NCBI GenBank assembly: GCA_037044905.1
Contig: JBAOKB010000074.1
Location: 186,001 to 250,000 of the forward strand
Source of the DNA: Hortaea werneckii
Taxonomy: Eukaryota; Ascomycota; Dothideomycetes; Mycosphaerellales; Teratosphaeriaceae
Direction: 5' to 3'
DNA length: 64,000 nucleotides
This document shows, piece by piece, positions 54,960 through 64,000 of the stretch. The translations under genes were made by a program, and so were the position numbers. Within the stretch, counting starts at the first letter, position 1, and each line of letters begins with the position of its first letter. The notes beneath the pieces are model-generated. The model saw nothing but the letters and a program-made list of their open reading frames with translations, had not been told where the DNA came from and did not search any database.

Positions 54960-57015
54960 CTACAACCCTCTCCAAGCAACCTTAGCAATATGATCGACCC
55001 GCTTCCGCGTACTCTTGACCATACCCAACGTGCGCAGTTCCGCCAAAGCGCGCTGGAAGAGCGCCATACTCTGCCGCTCGTCCGCGTCGTCGCCCATAAC
55101 AGCCTGGAAAGCTTGCCAGAGATCGCTGGCGTTGATGAGGTTGCCGGACTCCAGGTACAATTGATAAAGCACCGCCGTCGCAGGTTGCGTAGCGGCTAAC
55201 GTGGCCTCTTCTCCCCCTTCTTCCCGTGAATCCTTCTCCGGCGCGCAGCAGTCGCAGTCCAGGTAGTCGTGGGGCGATGCCAGTGCGCGCTCGACTGCAT
55301 GGCGTGGACGCGGGGTGAAGACTTCGCGGTGCGGGGAGCGGAGGTCGTAGAGGAAGATTTCGTGGAAGGGGAGTTCTTTCGGGTTGATCAGGGTGCGGGT
55401 GAAGAAGTCCTGGAGGATGTCGGTGAAGCGGCGGAGGAGGGAGGTGAAGTCCTTGTCCTGCTGCGAGAGCGAGGTCTTGTGTACGCTGAGCTCAACTTTC
55501 TGCGCGTGGACCGTGGTTCTTAGGGTGGAATTTCGAATGTCCTCTTCGCTCCGGAGAGGTTTGCCTTTCCCTGCTTGTTCTCTCAAAAGCTCCTCTAGAT
55601 CTGTCGCGATGTCCGCGCATTCGGTGAGCCCATGTCCTTCAACATCCAAGCTGAGGACTGCTTTCAGAATCTTAATGGCGGTGTCAGAAGGCACTTTCCG
55701 TACCGTGAGCATCAACGACCGCAACATTGTTGAGCCAGGTAGCTTTCCCGTCATCGCCTGCACATAGAGTGTTGACTTGGGCGAGACCGATGCGTTTGGA
55801 AGAGTTTGCTGTAACGTCCGGATCACAGTGATGGCAAACATCATGCCCTTCAACGTCGCCTGGCCCTCGCTCAAACTTTGTTGTACGAGCTCCAAAAGCG
55901 CCAAGTCATTGTGCAAAGCAGCTTTCACCTCTGCAGTGCGCTGTTCATCCAGCGAGCGCCTCGCCCAGTCCTGAAACGAGTCGGTGCACCGCAGAGCTTC
56001 GAAATGGTCTTTCGGTATCTTCCTGATATCTAGATCCTGTCGTGTGAACAAGCTCAAAGGATTGGCGTAGAAGCAGGACATGTAGGCGTACTTGAGGGCG
56101 TCCACAAAGCTATCAATGCTCTGGATGTAATCGCTTTGGCGCTCTAACGCCATGCCCATGACGGTAGGACCGATGTATATGGGCGGGTCAGTGGAGGTGA
56201 TCGTGTCTATCATCTGCTCCAGAACTTCTGCAGATGGCGCCACGTCGAAAAGCCGGCCGTCGAGGCATTTGATTGCCTCCCGCGACAGCCGTTGCTGCAG
56301 GAAGTCCACAGACGTGGCGACGCTGAAGAGCAGAACGAACGGGATGCGGTCTTGCCAGTATCCCAGCAACTCTACAAGCTCGGAAAGCAGGTCGCTATCG
56401 AAAGCCTCCGTATCATCGAACGTAACAACGACCTGCCGTAGCTTTCGGTCAAGAACGAAGTCGTGTAGAAGCTGAAGATCGTAATTGAGTAGCTTCGCGC
56501 CTTTCTTCTGGAGGGTCTGCACTTCATCTGTCTCGTCATCGAGAGCGCTTCCCCGCGAAGTGGCCCTTTGAATCAAGGTCTTGAGTAGTGCCTTCAATTG
56601 GAGCCCGAGCCTGAGGACAGCGGGACGAAGATGCGCTCAGGCTTACAGCTTGCTTTGTGCTTTGCGAGTTGCTCCGCTATGCTGCTGTGAGGGGCACTTG
56701 GTCCAGTGATAATGATGCCTGCCGGTATACGACCGCCGTCCGATCTTTCGCCATTGTCGTCCAGGAATCCGGATATTTCATGAATGGTGGATGAATTGAT
56801 ATTCTCCAGAGTAGACTGATACCACATTAGTTGATCCGCACGCAACAGCAGGGAACAGATTCACTCACATCTATCTTGCTTTGTTGTTGCCGCCATGCTT
56901 CTTGATATGCCGCCTGCCGGAGCTTCCAGGACGATTGCAAACCCTTTGGCTCGACCCGTCGACGCTTGGAAGGCCTTTCGCCTGGCTTAAACACATACGT
57001 CTTCTCGTATTCCAT
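54960..57015 (-). CDS. ORC3: Origin recognition complex subunit ORC3 (one apparent frame break)
   Basis: ORC subunit that binds replication origins and loads MCM. Exon 1 56869-57015, a 53-nt intron (gtgagt...tcag), exon 2 54960-56815. Starts MEYEKTYVFKPGERPSKRRR, then YQEAWRQQQSKIDSTLENIN, GIIITGPSAPHSSIAEQLAK (degenerate AAA+ P-loop region), VVVTFDDTEAFDSDLLSELV (Walker-B-like), RIPFVLLFSVATSVDFLQQR, LKYAYMSCFYANPLSLF (Orc3 signature region), and a C-terminal winged-helix part LYLESGNLINASDLWQAFQA ending KRVDHIAKVAWRGL. One missing base at about 56598-56601 separates PLSSGSGSN from LKALLKTLIQRATS. About 667 aa. Tail-to-tail with the copper transporter gene. Confidence 0.9.
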
Positions 57016-57513
57016 TGCCGAAACAAAATGAACATTGATAACTTTTATATAGGACGACTTGGGGATCTCGGATAGGGAAGGAGGTCTTCGGATTTTCTTC
57101 GGCAGAAATACGCGACTAAAGCACGCTAGCGCGAATGCTCATGTTCACGTCGATTCCAGGTGTATATACGTGGTAGCAATGCTCTAGCTTTCCGAGGGTG
57201 GAGGCCTAAAAACCGCTGCAGCAGCCAATTTTTGGCCATTGCATAAGCGACAATAATAATGTGAAAGACATAGAGGCAAAATACTTAAAAAGCCTTGTAA
57301 CACTCTCAGATTTTAAGAACTACCTAGAGTTCCTCAACCATTGATATATACGCCCGATGAACCTCCACCCACTCAAAACTCCAGATGTAAATAACGCCCG
57401 CTTACAGAGAGGAAGCTAAATCCACACATAGACGTACATCATACACACAACCATGCACCCTGAATGCAAAAAACGATTCTAAAGAAACAGCCCATGTTTC
57501 CAACAGCGTCTTA
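57016..57513. other. Intergenic region
   Basis: 498 bp: ORC3 promoter and 3' UTR of the DUF3844 gene. AT-rich; nothing else seen. Confidence 0.4.
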
Positions 57514-58812
57514 TCATCTCTTAGCGCTAGGTCCACTAACACCAGCTCCAATAACCGAAGGCAGCTCCTCACCGCCCATCTCCCAGACACTGCCGACCGC
57601 GAAACTGATCAGGAAGATAAACCCAACGCTGAAGAGCGCCAGCATCCAGAACTCGACGCTGACGTCGCGCTTCTGGCACGCGCTGCCGCCCCAGTAGGTC
57701 GTCGTCTTGCCGCCGTCGGACGACGTCTCCTTGACGGTGGCCTTGCAGCCGCAGACGTAGCAGTCCCGGTACCGGCTCGTGTCCGAGGCGGAGTTGTCGG
57801 TGAATTTCTTGTAGCAGGAGCCGTGGCCGGAGCAGTTCCGCGTCGTCTCTTCGCAGGCGCTTAGGGAGGCGAAGCACTGCGGGAGGATGCCTGGGAGGGG
57901 TGACGTGGAGGTGTTTTTCTTGTTGGAGTGGATTTCTTCCGCTGCGACGGGAGCGGTGAAGTCGTGGGTTGTGAAGCTGCTGGCGCTGCTGGCGGAGGTG
58001 TCTTCGAGCGGTGCCTCAGCGATTGGACGGGAGCTTGAGCGTTTGCGCAGAGTCGCTTGGGAGTCAGCCGATGTGGATGGCATGCTGTAGCTCCCCCATT
58101 GCCAGGCGCCATCGCCGGTTTGGGCGTGTTTGCCTGCCGGAGTGACGTAGGCAGTGATGGTGTATTTCTGGGTGATCTTCTCGTGGCTGAGGAGGTCCTG
58201 AAGCTTGTCGACAGAGGTAGTGATGTGGAACGTGTCATGCACGTGGGAGTCGGGCAGCTTCGATAATTGCTCCAGAGCCTCTTCGTCGGTCAGCGAGCCA
58301 TAGATGGATGGCTCGGACTGCTTGGCCAGGTCGATCCACAGGCCACGAGAGGCAGTATAGCCCGGCGCTGGAGAAACAGCGAAGGAAGGGTATTGGTTCA
58401 GTTGTGATGCTTCAACTATAGCCCTATCAGCATGCTTTCTACTTGAGTTTTAGGGAGTAAAGGATTGATTCATACCATCCTCTTGAGCGGCTTCCTCCAC
58501 AAGCACCATCATGTTTAGCTTTCGTGTCCGTTCATCCTTGCTATCTGCGAACATCGGTGTTTTGACCCCGTATTCATTGATGGCGTCCAAGACCCCTTCC
58601 GATTCCAGATCTACAGCATGATAGTCCTCCACACCTGCTCTTTGGGCAAGGACTAGACGGGCTGAGACAGGTGAAAGCGTGTTGAGGTCGGCGGCATCGC
58701 GCGTGTGCGGCTGGGTCGATTGGTCGATGATATAGACATGACCTGCACGGTCGGCTGCGGTGGTCGAGATGAGGGATGTGAAAGCAGCTGCCGCTGCTGT
58801 GGCGAATCTCAT
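57514..58812 (-). CDS. DUF3844-type secretory-pathway membrane protein
   Basis: Fungal protein with a lumenal Cys-rich domain; function unknown, probably ER or vacuole. Exon 1 58476-58812, a 60-nt intron, exon 2 57514-58415; 412 aa, phases clean. Signal peptide MRFATAAAAAFTSLISTTAA; lumenal segments HVYIIDQSTQPHTRDAADLN, LSPVSARLVLAQRAGVEDYH, WIDLAKQSEPSIYGSLTDEE. Near the C-terminus is an EGF-like cluster (CFASLSACEETTRNCSGHGS then CYKK and CYVCGCKATVKET), with GGSACQKRDVS, and one membrane helix (about residues 368-390, FWMLALFSVGFIFLISFAVG). The arrangement signal peptide - large domain - Cys cluster - single helix is the DUF3844 layout. Confidence 0.85.
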
Positions 58813-59218
58813 CGTGGCTATGAGATGAGAATGGGAGTGGTGAGAGGATGGAGCGTGATGTCCTAGGTATGCAATAGAGCTCTACCGTATACGCATGCGC
58901 CTACACGCCAGCTACCCAACTACCCTGCCGACCTCCTCCTACAAGCGGGAGGCCTACGCCATGCCAAGAGCGGCGCGGGCTCGGAGATGGTGGCTGCCTT
59001 CCCCGAGCGTCATCCATCAAGTGTGTGGGGGAGAGACGCCGGGACTTGAGGCGACTGGACCAGATCACCGAGTGACGTCTGGAGAGAAACAATCTGAACA
59101 CACCCGTGGACGCTTCTCCTGGACACACAAACTGCAGACGTGATCTCTACCGTACCATCCGGAGGCGACTCGTCCACGGCATCACGCGTCCATGCAACGA
59201 TAACCACTCGCCACCACG
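58813..59218. other. Divergent promoter region
   Basis: 406 bp between the DUF3844 gene and the mitochondrial-type gene. No specific site identified. Confidence 0.4.
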
Positions 59219-60645
59219 ATGCCGCATCACCTTCCGCGCTCCCTCCTCCTCCGCCAGCAGCCCACCGCCCTCCGTCCGCTCCCTCGCCACATCCTCCTGT
59301 CACGTTTCCCAGCCTATCATCGCCACTTCACCTCTGTTTTTCGCCGACTGCGCTCCCCGCAGCTCTTCGGCCGTCGACCCGCTGAACCGCTACGCTATCA
59401 ATCCGTCCGCTTTCGCAAACCACCCTACTTCACCTGGCGCCGCGCCTTCACTACCGCCCTTTACGGCGCCGTCGTCTACGCCTACGCCCGCTTTATCTTC
59501 CGCTTTCTAGATATCGAAGTGGAAATCCTGGATGAAGACGAACTTCCTGAGGACCAGCAGCGAGAAGGCCGGGAAGTGACCGATGGCGAAGGTGAGGGCG
59601 AGGAGGGGCCCTTCTACGCTGACGAAGAGAGCACCTTTATCCCTCTGACCTGGGCCACCAAGCTCCCTCGCTCCTTTTACAAGGGTAGCGATCCAGAGTG
59701 GCAGGAGTTTGTCAAGGTCGCAAAGGACAAGCAGCGACATCGAAAGATCCAGGACGAACTCGTGCAGGTCGTCTACACAGGCGCCACTCAGCACCCGACT
59801 ATCTCTCGGCAACTAGGTGGTAAAGACTGAAGGTAGGAAAGTACTGGCTCGACATTTCCTTCCCGGACGGCCCACCGCCAGAGTATGAGCGCAGCGGACT
59901 GGAAATCGGGGACGGATTTATCGCATGGAGTCAGCAGAAAGTCTCACAAGAGCAGCAATGGAGGATTACGCGGGCACTCTGGCCAACTGCAGCACTGAGC
60001 AGTCTATGGGCGGCGGGGAAAGTGTTATGCGGGATTAATTACCGGAGAGTAAAGCAGGCATTAGGATTGGAGGGAAGTGATCCCTTTTCTCCCGAGGAGA
60101 GGTATCGAACAGCAATGCAAATCATGGAGAAGCACCAGCGAGCACAGGAGAGGAAGCAACTCGGCAATCCTCGAGCATCACAAACCCCCGACGGCGGGCT
60201 ACCAGCCGGAACAGCGACACCGGGCAACCTCGTAGGCTCCGCAGCAGAAGAGCCCTCTCTTGCCGACCCCCAATCCAACGACCCCAAATCCTCCACCAAG
60301 CCAGACCCCAACACCAAAAAACTCCCCTACAACTTCCCCACCCTGCCCCTCCCCTCAACCTCCCTAACCAACCCAACCGCCTCCACCGACCTTCCGATCG
60401 CCATGCACGTTTTCAGCGCCTCGCTAAACAAATCCTGGAACCCACCCGCCAACTCGTCGCAGAAAGCGGAACCGCCACGGGGCTCCTTCGTCGTACAGGG
60501 GCTCGTCGAAGTCCGCGGCTCGCGCGGCAGGATCCTCTTCGATGTGCAGAGCTGTTACGACCCGCGACAGAACAAGTACGTCGTGGTGAATGCAGCGGTC
60601 AGGGGGTTCAAGCGGTGGAATCAGGCGCCGAGGGGTGGGCCGTGA
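59219..60645 (+). CDS. Mitochondrial-type membrane protein, unknown function (one apparent frame break)
   Basis: N-terminus MPHHLPRSLLLRQQPTALRP and onward is rich in Arg/Leu/Ser/His without acidic residues for 80 positions: a mitochondrial presequence. A hydrophobic segment (AFTTALYGAVVYAYARFIFR) follows, then an acidic stretch and the conserved-looking FIPLTWATKLPRSFYKGSDP and EWQEFVKVAKDKQRHRKIQD. At about 59827-59830 one base is missing: SRQLGGKD stops, while the neighbouring frame runs LKVGKYWLDISFPDGPPPEY, ERSGLEIGDGFIAWSQQKVS and RYRTAMQIMEKHQRAQERKQ to GRILFDVQSCYDPRQNKYVV and stops at 60645. About 475 aa. I do not recognise a named domain; the pattern is of a conserved fungal inner-membrane protein. 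Confidence 0.7.
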
Positions 60646-61190
60646 GAGGGAATTGGCGAGGAGGATGTAGGAGGGAGAGAAGCCGGGTGTGCGAGTTGAC
60701 GACGCGCGTGTATTTCATTTCCATTTCCTTGAATTTCAGTCTTGTTTCTTTGGGTTTTTCGGCTCTGGCTCTTTTGAGTGTGATGCAAGGGGTCTATGTC
60801 TTACGTGCTGAGCGTTCTTAGCGAGACGGATATTGGGAAATCAGACGGTGGAGCTGCTAGAAGAATTGGATGCGCAGAGGGTTTTGCTGGAGGGTATGAA
60901 AGTCCAATGGGTGGGAGAATTGGGAGAAGTGGCATGAACTCGGATGTTCTTTCGGAATACAGATTCTATCGTCATCGAAATTTTGACATCGTTTACGCCG
61001 CTCGTATCCTTTTCATTAAATCTCTTGGGTCGAGTCATAAGTCTACATCTGGAATGGAGCTCGAAAGAACCAATTCCCTTCTACATAGGTCTAGTTTGAA
61101 AAAGGGGGGATCTGCAAGCTCAACCTCCCCTCAATTTCGTCCCCCCGTCTCTCCCTCTTCCCTACCTCATAGAGGACAACTCGCTTCCCG
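60646..61190. other. Convergent intergenic region
   Basis: 545 bp of 3' UTR sequence; the frame at 60796-61299 has no domain. Nothing called. Confidence 0.4.
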
Positions 61191-62150
61191 TCATTCTCCC
61201 TCCGTCCTCCCCTCAATCTCCCGACACCGCCTCGCCAAATCCGAAATATGCTCGTCCCCGCTCTCCCGACTCAGTCCCTGCAACGCTTCCTCCAACTGAT
61301 ACAAGTACTCCGTATTCTCCCCACTGGGACCCCGGGACTTAACAATATGCTCCGCCAGCGCCTGCGGGTCCTGCGGGCCCAGGAATTGCGGGTTCGAGGG
61401 CAGGCCGATGTACACGAGACATTGGATCCGGGCGGGCAGGGTGCTGGCGTTGATCTCCGGGGCTGGATGGATGGTCTGGAAGGTTGCCGTCATGTCTTGA
61501 TCCGCTGGTGGTGGTGGTTGGGAGACGGAGGAGTTGAAGGGGGTGTATTGGATGCTATACCCGTTTATCTCGCGGATGTCGAGGTATTCTTTCACTTCGG
61601 CCACGCGGGGGGAGGGGATGCGGTATGCGGCGCCCCAGACGCGCGGTGGGGCGCTAGGGTGCTGGTCTGTGAGGGTTTCCCATACAGTGCGGTCGATGAG
61701 GGTCGCCACTCGGCCGGGTGCTTCGGGGGTGCCGCGGTGGTCTTGACTGGTTTTGTTGAGGACTTTGTCAGAATGCAGAGTCCAGATGAATACTGTCCAA
61801 TCATTTGAAGTTGCAAGTCGATGAGAAGGTTTGTCGTTTACCTAGCCTGCCGGTTTTTGCCACTCAGTCTCGGTTCACAGTCGGGGTTTCAAGATTATGA
61901 GCTGCGTACCTGCCAAAAGCGGCGAACGTAGCCTTCGATATATCCAGGGACTCGCAGGTCTACAGTGCCTTCTTAACATTTCGGTCACCACAATAATGCT
62001 CTTGCTTAGCATACCGTAATGTGGCGGCGGCTTCCAAATTAGAGATCTATCCTTTGGTTAGGCAAATGTTGCATTTGTAATTGGGCTTGGAAATGAGAAT
62101 ATTTACCCATAGCCGAATAGCCAGAGGTCTTCAGGCTGCTGCTCAGCCAT
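61191..62150 (-). CDS. ChaC-type glutathione-specific gamma-glutamylcyclotransferase
   Basis: Cleaves cytosolic glutathione to 5-oxoproline and Cys-Gly. Four exons: 62107-62150, 62015-62046, 61910-61959 and 61191-61746. The first three join cleanly to MAEQQPEDLWLFGYGSLIWK then PPPHYDLRVPGYIEGYVRRF and WQ, including the substrate-binding YGSL loop. Exon 4 supplies QDHRGTPEAPGRVATLIDRT, VWGAAYRIPSPRVAEVKEYL, DIREINGYS (catalytic Glu region) and CLVYIGLPSNPQFLGP, ending REIEGRTEGE. The third junction (donor after TGGCAG, acceptor at 61747) is out of phase, so a small indel or another acceptor is involved there. Exons of 32-50 nt are unusually short for this window. About 230 aa, near the ChaC2 size range with a fungal C-terminal extension. 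Confidence 0.85.
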
Positions 62151-62609
62151 TATGGCGCTGAGAAAATCAGGAAAGACTAGATCGAGACCGGTTTGAACAC
62201 TATGCGAAAGTAATATTGACGACTCAGAGGAATGGCAAGTATGTTTAAGGTTCCAGTGAGAACATGGTCAAGGCACATGCCTCAGGCAAGCCTTCCAATG
62301 CTGCCTGGCAGGTGGAGACGGCCGGGGCGCTGGAGATACCATCTAAAGTGTCCTTGCATCTAGTCGAGATGTTCTATCAAATCGACGTAAACCTGGCAAG
62401 CCACTGACCGTTTGGCAAAATTTAAGAACGGATTGGTGAAAGAGGAAGCAAAAAGTCACATCGCGTGGCCTTCTGCCAACACAGCAACAAAAAGCCCGTC
62501 TTGATCATTGCTCTACAAATACCAACCATCTAGACGACGCACACAACCAATTGACACAACCCACAACAATTTGAAAAGCGATACATCTCTAAATAAGAAA
62601 TCTTCCACT
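62151..62609. other. Intergenic region
   Basis: 459 bp: promoter of the ChaC gene and 3' UTR of the myosin gene. Nothing else seen. Confidence 0.4.
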
Positions 62610-64000
62610 CTACCAATCATCCTGACTCTCACCCTGCATAGCCTTCTGCCTAGCCCTCAAAGCCTCAGCCAAACCACCAGCTAATCCACCACCGCCACCG
62701 CTAGGCGTACTGGCACCACTGCCGCCTCCCTGCTGTGCACCGTTCGCCTGTTGCCCGTTCGAGTATCCGCTATCCCGCGGGGTAGGAGGGGGAGCGGGTT
62801 TCCTTCCCGCAGGACGTTTGGCCGGAGGAGCGGGAGGAGTAGGTTTGGCTTTGGTAGCGGGAGGAGCACCACCGCCGTTTGCTCTGCTCGGCGTAGGGGG
62901 TGGCGGGGCGTGATGCCGCTGCGGGAGCGGGAGGAGGTGGCGGTGGCGCTTGGCGGACTTCTTCAAGGTAGGCGGCGGGTGTCCAGCCTGAGGCGGAGTG
63001 GTCTGCTCGGCGGCCGAGCCACCATCCTGAAAAGAAGTTAGTAGCAGCTCGATTTGGTAGGATGTGTATGGATTCGTGTACTTACCGTTGTTTTCTTTTT
63101 GCTGGACCTCAATTAACTCTCCTTTCGTCAGGCTCATCTCACCACTGCTCTGGCCCTGGAAATCGTAAAGAGCCTTGTATTGTTGCGCAGGCGGCTGGGC
63201 GGGTGCGGGTGGAGGAGGTGGAGGCGCTCTACCGCTTGCACTCGAAGTATTTCTGTTGTGGCCGGCCGCGCCATTGGACATGGCAGCTACACCACCTGGT
63301 TGAGGCGGGGCAGCCGGCTGAGGTCGTGAAGCTGGTTGTGGCCTGGGAGCCGGTGTGGGCGCAGCAGCCTGAGCAGATGCTGGTTGAGGTACCGTATGAC
63401 CCACCGCTCTCGTCGCGCTTTGCCCAGGCAGTGGTTGGCTCTGCGGAGGCGGCTTCCTTTGCGCTGCTTGTTGCGAAAGCTTTCCGCCCTCACTCTTCTT
63501 AAGAAGCTTGCCGCTCGTGATGGCCTTGCCTGGTACGCTCTTGCCTTTAGGTGTTGGCCGGCTTTGACTTCTAGGATCTTCACCAGGTCCTGTGTGAACC
63601 TCACCAGACTTATACAAATCCAACCTGCCTGCGCCCGGATCTCTGACAGCCTTGACAGTAGCAAGCTTTCCAGGCTTCTTGTTGTATTGAATTTGCTCTC
63701 CGATCTTCAGGTCAAGTGATCGGCCAGCCTGTTTCAACTGCGTGAAGAATTCCGTCTTGAAGATACAGTTGATCAACGGATCCGGCTCCTGCGGACTTCC
63801 GACACCAAGGGAGAACCAATCGTCCTTTCAAGTGACTCGTGCTCACAAATTTGATAGATCCAATCGGCATGGTACGTTCGGCGAAGATGGAGAGCTGCTT
63901 GTTCACCATTGCCTGCTTCACAATGTACACAGCCTTGCTCGTCAGGATCAGGAATCTCGGCTCCGGCTTCGAACTGCGACCAAGCTTGCTGACCAGCACT
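62610..64000 (-). CDS. MYO1: Class I myosin, C-terminal half (partial), two apparent frame breaks
   Basis: Unconventional myosin I for actin patches and endocytosis; the motor domain lies beyond the window. Exons 63086-64000 (continues past the window) and 62610-63026, 59-nt intron. TH1 membrane-binding domain: SKLGRSSKPEPRFLILTSKA, VYIVKQAMVNKQLSIFAERT, INCIFKTEFFTQLKQAGRSL, IQYNKKPGKLATVKAVRDPG. A Pro/Ala/Gln-rich TH2 linker follows, then SH3: YKALYDFQGQSSGEMSLTKG and, after the splice, NNGWWLGRRADHSASGWTPA. The C-terminus GLAEALRARQKAMQGESQDDW (split here for reading: ...QGE, SQDDW) is the acidic Arp2/3-activating tail. One extra G at about 63827 (HLK to DDWFSLGVGSPQEPDP) and one missing C at about 62910 (SRP to PPPTPSRANGGG) break the frame. 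Confidence 0.92.

Noticed and set aside
1551..63840. Repeat-induced point mutation or pseudogene decay
   Set aside because: RIP makes C-to-T changes and stop codons in repeats; here the defects are indels, motifs are intact and the genes appear single copy within the window.

Overview
The window is nuclear DNA of a filamentous ascomycete (Pezizomycotina). The signs are short GT-AG introns (mostly 50-140 nt) with ctaac/ctgac branch points, dense genes on both strands, and fungal families such as TVP23, Nif1-type Sel1 proteins, a Zn2Cys6 regulator, a DUF3844 protein, a Ctr copper transporter and class I myosin. A dothideomycete is my best guess, but that is inference. I see no transposon, CRISPR array, rRNA or convincing tRNA, and no secondary-metabolite cluster. 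It reads as ordinary housekeeping chromosome.

Layout. 0-7 kb: tRNA-dihydrouridine synthase (5' truncated), a 2-hydroxyacid dehydrogenase, a CitE/HpcH-type lyase, Golgi TVP23, and a low-complexity hydrophilic protein. 8-16.5 kb: a Nif1-like Sel1 protein, a large disordered protein and a small unknown protein. 17-29 kb: sulfate permease, BUB2, a GPI-anchored Cys-rich protein, a PX protein (Ypt35 type) and histidyl-tRNA synthetase with a Gcn4/CpcA-type site. 29-40 kb: VPS33, an M20 carboxypeptidase, an unknown three-exon gene, a PWI/SR splicing factor, a small helical protein, an amidase and a cyclophilin. 42-51 kb: an F-box-like protein, EAF6, an LRR-like F-box protein, SEC66 and NPL4. 52-64 kb: a Zn2Cys6 factor divergent from a copper transporter, ORC3, a DUF3844 membrane protein, a mitochondrial-type unknown, a ChaC-type gamma-glutamylcyclotransferase and the 3' half of a class I myosin (truncated by the window end).

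The most striking property is technical or evolutionary. About 17 conserved genes carry roughly 30 apparent single-base insertions or deletions. At many of these points the family-typical sequence resumes in a neighbouring frame with no intron that could explain the jump. The sulfate permease alone has about six, and the 2-hydroxyacid dehydrogenase has a self-compensating pair. Other genes (TVP23, BUB2, histidyl-tRNA synthetase, cyclophilin, EAF6, SEC66, NPL4, the Zn2Cys6 factor, the DUF3844 protein) are clean. The simplest reading is uncorrected indel errors in a draft assembly rather than pseudogenes or programmed frameshifting. Proteins must therefore be read across frames, and exon joins in the affected genes are provisional.

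The most interesting biological candidate is the 3' end of NPL4. Reading through the last intron and splicing it give two similar but different C-terminal tails (GWATLQTILQM versus GWQSLVTILET).
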